Origin: Siderastrea siderea
Taxonomy: Eukaryota; Cnidaria; Anthozoa; Scleractinia; Rhizangiidae
Length of the DNA stretch: 64,000 bases
NCBI GenBank assembly: GCA_964030785.1
Contig: OZ034970.1
Location: 40,128,377 to 40,192,376, forward strand
Direction: 5' to 3'
Shown here: positions 11,611 to 23,712 of the stretch, piece after piece
How the letters are laid out: every line of letters begins with the position of its first letter
Numbering within the stretch: the first letter of the stretch is position 1
Notes under the pieces: model-generated
What the model was told of the DNA's origin: nothing
Databases searched by the model: none
Seen by the model: only the letters and a program-made list of their open reading frames with translations
Program-made: the position numbers and the translations under genes

Positions 11611-12600
11611 TTATGGCTCTTGGTCTGGTTCAATATTCTGTGATAATGCCTTCATGAAGAACTTCCTCATATCCTTCTGCCGCCAGCAATAAATCAGCGG
11701 ATTCAAGACAGAGTTCATCATGGCAACTGTACGAGCCCAGGGTAGAAATACGTCATGTAGGCCATCATAGCCCTTCTTAGGCCTGAAGAGAACAAGTAAA
11801 GCCAAGGCTACAAAGCTGCCCAGTAGAGCACCGACAACGAGCACGGTTGTCTTGAATGCTTTGTTTTCTCTGGCGTATCTTTCCACTTCGTCTAGAGGTA
11901 GTTGCTGTGTGTTGATCACTTTTTGGTGGCGCATTGTTTCACGGAACAAAATGGCCTAAGCAATAAGTAAGAAAAGAATACAAGTTATCATACAAAAAAC
12001 CACCACAATATTCGAGGCAAAGCGGAGTTGACGTTGATCCACTGGAGACAATCCGTATCCAAAATAAAAAACCAGGCAAAACACCCAAACTGTTATCACT
12101 GCAATCCGCATATTTTTAGGTGTAACTATCGAAAGATAACGCATTGTGTATTTGATAGCAATGATTCTCTCACCACTTACTATCGAGAGATGAAGTAACG
12201 TTAGTAACGAAACCAGGCCGAGAAGCCAGTTGTGGATTGTGCGAAGGGTGCAATTGTTATCAACGCCATTTAGCTGAAACGCTTTCCAGAAGACGAAACA
12301 GGGCTGGACAACGAACCCACTGAGCAGATCCACTGCCGCTAAACAGGCCAGCAAGATGTTGGTGTTGGTCCGGAGTCTAGGCCTTCTTTTCACAGCTATT
12401 ATCACAAGAACGTTGAGCAGAACTGTAAAAGGACATGTGGGGCTGTTGACAATAATGGCGGCTACATAGCTTACTTCAGTGGCAGTGGTGAAGTCACCGT
12501 TATCAAGACCATCATGGAAACGATCCAGGCAGGGTGTTTGAGATGCGGCTGCAGTGCTAGTGAGTTCGGTTGAGGCGTTTTGCTCAGTTGGGTTTGCCAT
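11611..12600 (-). pseudogene. Class A GPCR, copy 1, with nonsense codon
   Basis: Copy 1 of the receptor described at 23713-24702. The frame is collinear for all 330 codons, but codon 215 is TAG (plus-strand CTA at 11956-11958) where copy 2 has TAC (Tyr). The stop falls at the end of the fifth membrane segment. A truncated product would lack the third intracellular loop, TM6, TM7 and the NPxxY motif. The start ATG and everything before the stop remain open, and the part after the stop also remains open, so the lesion is recent. Several other amino-acid differences lie along the frame (for example S to T before GER, and ALSQNIEPDQEP against TLSQNNEPDQQP at the C-terminus). Confidence 0.93.
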
Positions 12601-13938
12601 GGCTGGTGCATACGCTGTTTGAAACCACCTTTTCTAAACTGATGTTTTGCAAGTGTGGTAGAAAAGGTTTGCCTTATCTATCACAATACATTCTACTGAC
12701 GTAGCCGGATGACATTTACAGCTTATATCAAGTGTGGTGAATATTGTATCTAGAAGTAAATTGTGTTTTAAGTATGTTTTAAGAGCGGAATGCTTGGAAA
12801 TAGCTTTTATCCCTGAAGATGTCTTTTTGCTGAGAACTTAATAGCGGCAATAAGAAAGGCCCACTTGTCAGAGTTTTGGGACTTAAAAATTCTGGCTTTC
12901 TTCAAGTGTCGATTTCATGAAAACTGACATATATTTCTTGCAAAAATTCCCACAAAAATGAATTAATTTTTTTTCCCGGCTATTCTGAATTAGGAACAGG
13001 ATGAGGCGAGTTTTGAAATATGTATAAATTTTTTGTACCTCTTCTCAATAGTAGTCGTAGGCAAATGTTTGAAAATTAAAATTATATCCTTTTGTTTCAA
13101 TACTGAATAAACATGTCAATTCAATTCAACTAAATTCATTTCATTTCAGTTCAATAGAAAATGACCCTAATTTGACATTGCTCGCGAATGAAATAATATT
13201 TCATTTGTATGCAATGCAACGTATTTTTGAAGTTAAAAGAGTAATAATTGCAACCGCATTAAAAAAAAATACATTTTTCTTTTTCTGACGGTTTTCTTGT
13301 AGTCATGTTTCCGCCTCGTAGATCACAACCTATTGAGGAAGTTTTTGCGCCATTAAATTTTCACGTTTTTTTTAAATCGAGAAAATTGGAACACTAACAA
13401 AAAAAGCTATTTGATTTATTATGAGGTTTTTCCAAAGTCCAGAAAATTTAGGGTCGCGACTCGCGAGACATCGAAATTAAGTTGTACCGAACAGGCAATT
13501 CACGGAGTATTGATTATTTTTCCTTAAGATTTTAAAAACTTGTTCTTTTATTGTGGTAAAATAATCATACAGTGCAATTTAGATCATAAAAGAAGTTAAG
13601 TGCTAGCAAATTCCGCCTACTTACGAAGTTGCTGTAAGTAAGACGATGTTTTTCAAGTTGAACAACAACAGCGATCTGGTGTAGCTTTGTTCTTCGCTCT
13701 TTCTGTGACCTCATTAAGCTAGCAACTGGTCTGTTGTCAGGGCAAACGATCAGCCAATTTTTTCCCTCACAAAAAAGAACCTTGCAAAAGAGAGCGTTCT
13801 AGATTTTTTGGGGGAGCAAACGCCTAAACCTTACCACATCATGACCTGAAGTAAAGTAAACACATTTGGTTTTGCAGGATCAAAAGCAACAACGGACTAC
13901 AATAATGTAAGCTCTTAAATCCGACAAATTACATGTAA
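12601..13938. other. GPCR upstream region, copy 1
   Basis: AT-rich putative promoter side of the minus-strand GPCR. No convincing TATA element or exon was recognised. An indel around 13300-13370 distinguishes it from copy 2. Confidence 0.4.
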
Positions 13939-14021
13939 CGGGCGTGTTTAAAACACGAAATGGCGAAATGGCGAAATGCCGAAATGCTGAAATGGCGAAA
14001 TGACAAAATGGCGAAATCTTG
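13939..14021. mobile_element. Truncated left arm of GAAATGGC-repeat TIR element at the duplication junction
   Basis: CGGGCGTGTTTAAAACACG followed by an array of GAAATGGC-like octamers. This is the same end as the left TIR of the complete element at 26003-26897. Here the element is cut off after the array and joined directly to the start of copy 2. The array has more units than the one ending copy 2. Confidence 0.85.
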
Positions 14022-15638
14022 AGAGAAAAACCAGAGGAAGTAGAGAATGCTTTGGAGGTTTGCTACGATCCCTGGATCAGTGCGTGTGCAACGCATGGAT
14101 ACCCTTTCGGTTACGGTTTTCTAACAGCTTGCCAGTATAGCCATTTGTATACGAGCATCTGGGTGGAAATAGTACGTGGCAGAGACCAGAGGAGCGGCCG
14201 ACTTCAGTTAAGGTCGAAGTCGAAAGCGCAGCCAGATTCCAACAAATAACAATGCCAACCTGTAAAGAAAATAAACATTCGAGTTCTGTAAGTTGAAGAA
14301 TGGGCACCTGTTATTATTTATACTAGCATTTCAGTTGGTAAACGGATCCATGATTATCAACGAAAGGATATACGCCATTCTTGCAGGCAATATTTGTTTT
14401 TCTTTTTTAAAAAGAAAAACAAACCTCGCAGCGTTACCTAAAACCGTTCGCCACGAAAACCACTTTCTTTTCTGACCTTATTCCATTAATAAAATATTGA
14501 AATTTTAAAAGGTATTTTTCACCTAAAACTTTCCAATTTCAGGTGCTACCGAATTTTCGCTTACCTGACAAATGAAATCCCAAACTGCAGCTGCGGAAAA
14601 GTGTGTTCTTTGATCATCTTATTACTTACGATTATTAAATTATTGTTTTCGTCTCGTCGAAGAGGTATTTTTAAGAAAACTAGTTAAGAAGAAGTTATTC
14701 GATTATTTCAGTTCTGGCAACGCCTCCGGATAACAATCAAAGTAAACCGTGTAAAAAGACTCGACAAGGAAGTGAATAACAAGCAACCATCGTCACTTTA
14801 GGCGTTAAACGCTATGGGCAACAAGATCTCAATTATATAATCTTAGCTGTGTATCATAAGTGGTTGAATCTGACTGCACCATCAATGACAAACGAGGTTA
14901 TCTAAATGAGCGTACAAGGAATACGGTTTCGTTCAAGGCGGCTCTCATTTTCACCACCTAAATTCCCATGGATTTCTTCGATTGTATGGTATGGCTTTCG
15001 AGTCTATATGTTCCTAGCTCTTATTTACCAAGACGTTGATACGATGAATTATTTCACTTGCTCAGCATTTGACAGTCAGGAATGTCCGAAACTCATGACT
15101 TAGTGCAGCAGAGCTTAAGATTATAAACGATATTAAGATTGCAGTTTACGAAAACAGAGATGTCAAAATCGGCTCCTTAAATCAAACTCTCTGTTTTATA
15201 AAACTAATTTGGAAAGTTGTGCCGGTGCCCAATACCTTATTGAGCTAAGAGCGGTTTTATTTCGTCTTCTGCTCAGTTACGACAATTAAAAAAAAAGCAG
15301 GACTAAGTGAATGGAGGTTGTCAGGTCAAATACTGAACCCTTTCACCTAAGAGTCATGTTTGAATACGTTAGTGTGGCTCCAGTATTGGGGTGTGTGGGT
15401 CTCTGTTCAAGCTGGACAAGTTGGTTCACACTTTGGGTCTGTAGGTAAAGTCTTCATGTGCCCATTTAAATGAAAGCTACCGAGTAGTATGTTGATGTAT
15501 TGCTGTTCAATTTTCAATATATTTTACTAAAGAAACCATTCCGAGAACCTTCCATTATTTTTAACTTTGGCGCGCTCACGGAATAAACTAAGGAAAGGGG
15601 CTTAACTGGTGTTCATCCGGTGCCTTAACTACCTCATT

Positions 15639-16056
15639 ATAAGCCTAGGGCTTTCTTCGACTACCATGTATGTAGCACGTAACTATTAAAAATAGATTTC
15701 ACTTCTCTTGTAAGTGTTAAAACGGTCAAGGCAGCCCATAAAATTCTTTCTGTGCAATTTTTAGAGTTAATTTGAGCTCAACGCTCTGAAGAAGAAGGCG
15801 CGATTTTCTCTCGTGAAGGCAAACAAATCAATAAACCGTTAATAATTATAACCCTAGGGCTTTCTTTGACTACCATGTATGTAGCAAGTAACTATTAAGA
15901 AAAAAGAGATTTCGTATTTCTTGCAAGTGTTAAAACAGTCAAGGCAGCCCATAAAATTCTTTCCCATAAATTTTTGGAGTAAATTTGAGCTCAACACTCT
16001 AAAGAAGAAGGCACGATTTTCTCTCGTGAAGCCAAACAAATCAATAAACCGTTAAT
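15639..16056. repeat. Two-unit tandem repeat, 209-bp period (copy 2)
   Basis: Counterpart of 3542-3959 with the same 209-bp period (units begin at 15639 and 15848). Confidence 0.85.
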
Positions 16057-16207
16057 AATTTATTTGATGCAAGGATGTTTGGATCTTTCTTTAGTCCAAA
16101 GGTTATACGATTGTTTTTTGTTTGGCTTTTGCTGCCTTCTGAAAACACAGCTATAACTTAAAACGTTTTCTCTGATTTGCTCTGCTTGCTCTGATGAAGG
16201 CTGACTA

Positions 16208-16940
16208 TTTTTTTTTTAATTTTTTTTTTTTTAAATTATATTTTGTCCAGGAAATTTTACACTGGGTATTTTACAGTATTTACAATATATTCTTACTTAA
16301 AGCTAAATAAGAAACCAAAAGGAGGATGCATGGTAGTTCCCATTTTGACAATGTTCAGCAATTATTTTCAATACGGCATTTATTTTTGAGTTGAGTAGTA
16401 AACTCTTGGAGGGAGATGGCTTTGTTGTTTAACTTACTTGAATATAGATAGTGGCGCATAAAGAGGGTGGTATAGTTAAATTTCTTCGCTATTTTTCTAT
16501 CGTGTAAATCAGAGATTACACCAAATAACATTTCTTCTGTTGTTGGGGTGATCTGACACGAGTTTGTTGCGTTAAACCATTGCAAAACGTCTTTTGCAAA
16601 TGCCTTCGTAAAAGAGCATTCAATAAATGTGTGGTCAATGGAGTCGTTCTGTCCGCAGTATATGCATTCATCATCCTTCTTGATACCATATTTGAATAAT
16701 TCTCTCTTCGTTACTATAATTCTATGTATGAACTTGAAGTGAAACTCTTTGAGTTTATTTTCCTTACAAACATTTTTCAGCGACTTAAAGATCCTACACC
16801 AGGAATCTTCGTTTAGAGAGAGACTTTTACTCCACCGTTTGGCTGACTATATAACTCCCCCAACGGTGAAAACGTTAGGTGTTGAAGTCCAATACTTGAC
16901 CTCAAAATACGTAGAGTTGATAACAAGTCAAGTACTCTAA
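16208..16940 (-). pseudogene. LINE 3' relic, copy 2
   Basis: Duplicate of 4111-4841 with the same in-frame stop (16847-16849) and T-rich tail (from 16208). One difference puts a Trp codon (TGG) here where copy 1 has Cys (TGT). An aromatic residue fits LINE tails better, so copy 2 probably keeps the older base at that site (inference). Confidence 0.75.
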
Positions 16941-18663
16941 CAGTTTCTTGATCCACGGTATATTTATTCTCGTCGAAGGACTACTTTTCACCACCGATGC
17001 AACAGATTTGAATCCTATATTTTTGTAGCAGCACAATTACTCCACGAACGGCGCGCTGGATGTTTAACAATCACCCTGTATTCCGCGAGGCCACACCATT
17101 TTTTCAACTACAGAGTCAGAAACCACCTTGTGCAACATCATAAACAGTAGTACAGGAAAAAACTGATCAATAGCTCTCAATTTGAATTGTCACCTATTAG
17201 GATTTCACCCACACTCAAAAATTAGAACGGTCTAGTACAGTAAAAAAACAGCATTCGCAAGGTTAAGCAAAAGTAGACTATCATTTGTTACTTCTCCGAT
17301 CTCGCCATTTTATCGTTTGTTATTAAGCGATATTTCAAAGGTTCGTTTTCCTCTTGTATCTCTATATTCGTTTCCATGATACCAACAAAATCTCCTACCA
17401 AAACGACGAGTTGTTAAACTGTACAACTCAAAAAAAAAAAACAAAAAAAAAAAAAACCTGTACAACTCATCCTATTTTTGTGGTTTCGTATCCGTTTGTG
17501 TGATACCGGTGGAATACCGGTGTCCACTATGAAGACAAAGACGAAATTCACAAACAAAGAACACCTCACGAAAAAAGCAACAACAACAAAAAACCAAAGA
17601 AACAAAACAAAAGACAAACAAGCGGAACCAAAAGAAAATAATTCGAAGCAAACAAAATAATACAAACCCTTAGGTGGGCGGATGAAATAGACTGAAGAGA
17701 AATTAAACTCATTGTATATGAGTTTATAAAAAACTGGATCATGGTATAATGCAATTCTAGAGTTTCTATTGGCTCAGCAGCCATGGTATCTGAGTCATTA
17801 TAACATGCTCTCCAAATATGGTCAATGAACATTCAACAACGAAGTAAGCTGAAAGATTTTTCCCCTCAAGCAGCCCTGCGAGAAAAATGCACGACAAAAA
17901 TCACTTTGCAGCGAAGTTAAATTAACCAGAAATTACAAATGATCGTCACTGAGACACAAATCAAAATGGTTCGGGAGTGCTTGATTTCATAGGACGACAA
18001 GAAATTGCAAAAATAGAATTTAAGCAATTAGCGTTGTGCTTACAATTTTTTTCGTCGTCACGTCGATTATTAAAATTTTGCAAACGCTAGGTTTTATACG
18101 AAAGGCTTTCGACGGAATATCAAGACAAGACGTAAAACTAAAACACAGCAAAATGCAAGAAAAGCATTTAATAAAAATTGTCACACTTGGCGAGTCTGTA
18201 CAAAAATCATGAAGCAATCTGTAAGCCTAAAAAAACAGACACTGAACAAGCTAGCTACCAGAAAGGGCGACACTGTTTTGGTTTTACCGTACCCAAATTG
18301 TGAATTAGCCAATCAGAAGCCTTGTCTACTGTCATGATTTTCTACGATATCAAGTCACTGACCTGATATCCTACGATATCATGGACAGTTTGTGAAACTC
18401 GCATTTCTTTTGCAGACTTTAGAGGCGAAAATTACAACAGAAATGCAACGAAACGTAAAACTATTACATCTGTTAAACGAGAAAGTAATTTGTTTAACGG
18501 TAAGAGAAGGGAAAAAAAATACAATTTCGCGCCAAAATTTGAAGCGGCTACACTGGCGGGCGCTCGTGTGAACTTTACGGACAGCGCTGAAACGTTTTTG
18601 GTTTCAAAACGGGGCCGGATTTTCCAAATTTCTTTCTTAACTTGGACTTCCAAGTTTCAGAAA

Positions 18664-18738
18664 ATGAAACTCCAAACAAAAGAATTAAATAAAATGGCAG
18701 ATGAGGAGTTGGAGAAGAGTATTGACGACCAGAAAAGT
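18664..18738 (+). CDS. Candidate first coding exon of bZIP gene, copy 2
   Basis: Same sequence, start choices and donor as 6559-6633, with the inner ATG at 18694. It is meaningful only if the downstream exons are still spliced, which the lost donor at 20409 makes doubtful. Confidence 0.3.
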
Positions 18739-18830
18739 GTAAATACGTGTCGCTCTACAACGCCTGACTGATCACGGTAACTGAAAAAAAAAGAAAACGC
18801 CGGGTTTTAGGACGAATTTGGGTACGGTAA

Positions 18831-18995
18831 ATACCTAATCGCACCTTTTTTGGTACGCTTCAGCAGCATATCAAGCTCGTTTGGTCCCACCATGGGTATT
18901 TTGGCTCGACTGCGTCTCGCCAAAATACGAACCATGGCTCGACCAAACTCGCCTGATATGCCGCCGAAGCGTACCAAAAAGGTACGATTAGGTAT
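18831..18995. mobile_element. Foldback MITE (165-bp imperfect palindrome), copy 2
   Basis: Duplicate of 6726-6890. It differs at one paired position in each arm (T here for C in the left arm, A here for G in the right arm), so the base pairing of the palindrome is kept. Confidence 0.8.
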
Positions 18996-19020
18996 AAATA
19001 TCACGCAAAATTGACACTGG

Positions 19021-19420
19021 TTAACCCGCACTCGTTGTAGCTATGTTTTCCAGCGGCTCCAAATGTTCAGATACAAATCGGATGCCATGATGTAAAATAA
19101 GTTGAATTGCTTTCTCGGGTGTTTGAATGTTGTTTTTACCATTCCGTCCGGGCCCTCTAAACTGAGAACAACTGCGTTTTGTAAGCTGGTGAATTCTAAT
19201 ATTCCTCACTTCCGTAGCCTTGCTTCAGTCAGCTTTATAGAAATCATCGTACGCGTTCAAGTTAAAATAAAATTCTGTCTTCAGTTCGATCAAACAAGTA
19301 CATGATGGCTCCGTTGTGCGAACGGATTACAAACTTGTTCAGCTTCATTTGAACTCCAGCATCTACAATGGTGAGATCGTAAAGCTTCAATTCGCTTTGA
19401 ACGATTAGTACAACAGTTTT
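19021..19420 (-). pseudogene. Coding-like relic of unknown family, copy 2
   Basis: Duplicate of 6916-7315 with the same two frames. It adds no independent evidence of coding because it is a recent copy. Confidence 0.28.
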
Positions 19421-19460
19421 TCACGAAAAATCAAACACGTTCCACATTTTGTAGCCAATA

Positions 19461-19634
19461 ATAGGCCATTTCCGAATTGTCTTGTGCTTCTTTTTCAAAG
19501 CGAGGCTTCGTGCCAAACCTTTCATGTGAAAATGAGTTTTATCTGCATGTGAATGAAAACTCATTTTCATATGAAAGGCTATGCACAAAGCCTCGCTTTG
19601 AAAAAGAGTTACAAGACAATTCGGAAATGGCCTG
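19461..19634. mobile_element. Palindromic MITE, same family, member 2
   Basis: Duplicate of 7356-7529 carried by the segmental duplication. One arm has CATGTGAAAATGAG where copy 1 has CATATGAAAATGAG. Confidence 0.88.
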
Positions 19635-19853
19635 TTGGAATATTTTTCCCAAAACTTGTGCTCTTACGTTCACTTCAGAGCAGTTTCATTGATTCATTCA
19701 GCCTTGCAAAGAAACGCTGCAACACTTCGCAAGGTCTTGGCGCCTTTTTCGTTCAGTCATGTGATCGATGCTTGTTCCCTTTTATCCCTTTTCTCTCTCA
19801 CTCTTTTTGCTCTTTCTTGATTCTATAGTAATCAGTGATTTCGTTTTTAATAA

Positions 19854-19937
19854 AACAATTATTCTACTCGGGCTTGCCGGATATCAAATTATAGATAACC
19901 AACGAGGCACGTAGCGCGCCCTCGTAGAATAATTGTT
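19854..19937. mobile_element. Short foldback element, copy 2
   Basis: Counterpart of 7749-7832, identical in both arms as far as I can read. Confidence 0.75.
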
Positions 19938-20300
19938 AAATATTTGTAAACTCTGGGACAGGAGTCGATAACATGCATATTCAACAACCTCATTTTGTCC
20001 ACTAAGCCTATTTCAAAACTAACCCTAAAAATGCTAGGCATGAGCTTACCCTAAAGTCTAAATTCAGTGCTATGGTTGGGGATAGACTTAGGTGGAGGGG
20101 GTCGCGTAGGTAGATGCTACGTTAAGGATACTTTGGCTTAGGTGGTGTAGATAGTTAATTGGTTATCGTAGAGGAAAGGGCATGGGATTGTTATCTCACG
20201 CTTGCTTAGAGACAGAAGGTGGAAAACGATGGTTGTTTAGCGTTAGGTTGAAAGGTTATTGTGGGTAGGTGTTATTTAATGGTGACCTTCACTCTGGCAG

Positions 20301-20408
20301 GTGACCGCTGACGAAGAAGAGCGAAGACGAATAAGAAGGGAGAGGAACAAAGTTGCCGCCTCTAAATGCCGTAAGAAAAGAAACGAACATGTCAAAACAC
20401 TAGTAGAG
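20301..20408 (+). pseudogene. bZIP basic-region exon, copy 2, splice donor lost
   Basis: Same exon as 8196-8303, but the first intron base is A instead of G: GAG|ATAAAG where copy 1 has GAG|GTAAAG. The canonical GT donor is therefore gone. One coding change (Lys to Asn in KKRNEH) flanks the basic region. Without splicing, translation would run ~30 codons into the intron and stop, giving a basic region without a zipper. No nearby replacement GT was obvious. The exon is otherwise open, so a non-dimerising short product cannot be excluded. Confidence 0.82.
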
Positions 20409-21441
20409 ATAAAGATACACCTGGAACTAGAAACTAGAGTTCTATGTTCTATGTCCATCGCTAAAACAGACCTGATTGTTAAAATATGGCTGATTCACTA
20501 AGTAAGAGCTTTGGTTGCTGTCTACGTATTAGGGCAACGGCCCTGTTGAAGACGTTTTACTTAAAAACATCGACAAATAACTGACTCCTTGACAGTAAAA
20601 TCAACCATTTTGGAAACTGGACAAAACTGTCTGTTAAGCCTGGTTTAGATGTACCTCAAAGCCCTGGTATGGCTTGTTTGGTTTTAGAAATTGTAACCTA
20701 AAGAAAAGAAAGGTTTGTCCGGCCTAACCAGGCTTTCTTGGTAAGTCTGGTTCGAAAACAGTACCTCAAAAGCCTGGTTGGGATGGTGCTCTATGGGCTT
20801 TGACGGGCAGTCTCTTTCGAAAACGTTGCCTGAAAAGCTCAGTTAGCCCGGTTAGAAAAACTAATACGCTTTAACTGAAAAAGTCTGGAAAGCCTATTGG
20901 CACGAAATACAATGTTTGTATGGGAGAGGATGAAAGTCGATGTAAAATAACTCCCGGCCTAAACTATGAAATCTGAGAAATTGTATGATAGGAGAAACAG
21001 GGAAACTTTTTAAACTGTAGACTTTTAAGATAGCAAGTAAAAGATTTTTCGGGTAATATTCGAGGGGCGAATACTCGTTTCCAATTTGCCACACGTTTGT
21101 CGGTCTCTACATTTTTCCTGCGGACTTTAACAGAGTTTCACAGACAAATAAATGAAAAACTGATAAGGCCTTTACACGCTTCCTTGCTCAGCTACATTCC
21201 TTTAACTTCAAGATAATTATCTTTTACCAAAGATCCAAAGTTTCCAATCCGTAATTTGTGCAGTTTCAAATTTTACGGAAGTAGCAGTACTAGCAGCAGC
21301 AGAAGTAATAGTGATAGTTGTTGTAATGACTGAAATCACTAACCCTGTCTAAGTTTAAGAACCTTGGCAGAGAAAACTATCTAAATAAATACTTTGTGGA
21401 AGTTTTTCTGATTCAAAACAAACTCTTGGCTTTTATTTCAG

Positions 21442-21606
21442 GCATCTGAGGAGCTTGAACATCAAAACAATGATCTTCAGGGACAGATCAGCAAACTACA
21501 AGCAGAAATCAAACAACTGGAATTCATGCTAGACTCGCATAGCTGCTCAAAATATTCCCACGGTCAGCTGCAAGAAGACCAGGAACTTGGATTAAATGCT
21601 AATTAG
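21442..21606 (+). pseudogene. bZIP leucine-zipper exon, copy 2
   Basis: Identical in protein to 9337-9501 (one silent GGT/GGA difference) with the acceptor preserved. It is stranded by the lost donor at 20409. AATAAA follows at 21656-21661. Confidence 0.8.
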
Positions 21607-21661
21607 CTACGAAGGGTAAAATCAAATGGAACAAGAATCAATTACTCTCCTAACAAATAAA

Positions 21662-23712
21662 GAGCCAAATGCCGCCCTGGCGAGGGAATCGGTCAATTTT
21701 ATGTTATCACTCTGGGGTGGGCGTACGTTTTGAATTTAAGCATGACATTCTGTCAAGGGGCGTGGCTTGGAGTTGTACTATTCATTATGTTCCAACAAGA
21801 GAAGATAAATAAGAGATGATCCATCCCAAATAGAAACCCTACATCAATGATAATTTGCCTTAGCGCTTTTGAAAAGTCGAAAGGGCCGACAACGTTGTCT
21901 CACATCACTTTTATTTATTTTATTTTAATACCACGTTCGTCTCACAACGCTGACATAGATAACGCCTGCTTCTTGTTGCTGATCTAAAAATGAGTCAAAA
22001 ACGATCTTCACTGATGTGGGTGCGTGCGGGGGATCGGCTCTCTCACCCATATCTTCTGTTGGTGTTTCCTCCTGTACTAATACTAATGTCATACAAGGGG
22101 GTTCTAGCCTTTGCGTCTGTGGATGTTTGACAAGAATTTGACGAGAGTTTGACCATTCATTTGGAAGTTATTGAGCGGCACTTCCCTCTGGAATTGTGTC
22201 TTTTACGGTACAAGCTTAAGGTGGCTTTCACCTTTGCCGGAGACTTAAGGTGAAATCCTTAAGTGTGGTCATTCAAATGAAAGCCATAGAGCTGTACTTC
22301 ACTGTGCTGTTTTCGTTTTTTTGTTGTTGAAAATTTAAGAGAATTTTACCAGGAGGTAAATGGTTAAAGGACAGTTGTCGTATCAATGCCTGCGTTTTTG
22401 TTCGCTTCTACGAAGTTTGCAGTCAATGACAACTTGCTTAGCAGCGCTAAAGCAAAACACAAATCATAAACAAAAAGAAATGTGTCAGCATATTTACGGT
22501 ATTAGGAATGTGAAATCGATATTACAGTTTTAGGCATATGTATTCATGTGTCAGGCTAAAAAAATAAAATGTTTTCATTTGTGAATTACATTATTAAAGT
22601 ACCAATGCATTTAAGTGTTATTTAGTGTCCTAGAAAGTAAAGATCGACATGATGCACCTATTATAGCCTCTGTCTGTTTATTGAACTAACGATCCTCACT
22701 GAAAACGCCGTCACTTTTTTCCTGCGGCAATACTTTCGCAATCTGAGGGAAATTAGAGCTCGATGCCTGCATGTAAATTTTGCAGAATTAAGATCTGTTT
22801 TTCACTTCTACAGCTACGTTGCCAAAATTGGGAAAATTAAGACCCGCGAAAATAAGTAACATTAATGAGGAACCTGTACTCCTACATTCAAATTAAAGCA
22901 CAAGATTCTTCCCTTTTTCTCAAAAGGAACATCAAACGCGTGGATTGCGATATTCAGATGATTATGAACAGGTGAGAAGTATGAAAAGGATATTTATTTG
23001 GTCTAATGGACAAAATTATAGTCATTTTCTTTATATCCGAGAATCTGTTTACATCAAGAACTTTGGGCACGTGGATATAAAGATTTACAGAAATTTGCAT
23101 TGTTACCCCGTCGTCAGGACGGGGTTTAGAAGGTCTCCTGGGGTCTAGTAATACCTAATTTTTTGTTTTTTACCAGGTCACTTGCCCCAGATCTCGGGTT
23201 TTCGCTCGGCCAAACAAATACCCGTCTTGTCTTTCGCTACACACGCTAGGGTTCGTATCTTGAGTGACTGAAATCTATTTTGCACCCTGAGGGGAGGGAG
23301 AACTGGAGAACAACGCGGGGTCTAATGCACTTGGGGCTTTTCTTGTTTTGTCGAAGGTACTGATGGTGGTGCCTCTCCTCCCACTCTCCCCTGAAACAGG
23401 AAAATAAGAACATCTTACGTCCCGGTATCCGTCGCGACAGCCAACTAGCAAACTCTATCGTAAGTGCACGTACTCATGCAAACATCATAAACAGCTTGTG
23501 GCTGTAGCCACATAAAAATGATTGAAATACGGAACGACAAGTGACCTTCTTCATTGCTGACGATTTGCACAATCTTATTGTAAGAAAAATAATGATAATG
23601 AAATGAAAAATAAAATAATTACTAGTCACATTAAGGCCAAACGTTCACGGTCGGTCAAGAGTATCCTATTTAACATTTAACTCAAAGCACCGTTAAAGGT
23701 TCGTATAAGCGT
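21662..23712. other. Intergenic between convergent bZIP and GPCR, copy 2
   Basis: Counterpart of 9557-11610; no supported gene. Confidence 0.5.

Larger units (their letters stand above)
606..14021. repeat. Tandem segmental duplication, copy 1
   Basis: From the shared string GAGAGAAAAACCAGAGGAAG onward, this segment matches 14022-26061 at near identity: the same relics, MITEs, bZIP exons and GPCR in the same order. Most features sit at an offset of ~12.1 kb. Copy 1 is 13416 bp; without the 1314-bp element and its 6-bp target duplication it is ~12.1 kb, against 12040 bp for copy 2. In the GPCR reading frame I count roughly 16 differences in 990 nt, so the duplication is fairly recent. The right end falls in an array of GAAATGGC-like octamers that forms one arm of a transposon. 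Confidence 0.95.
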
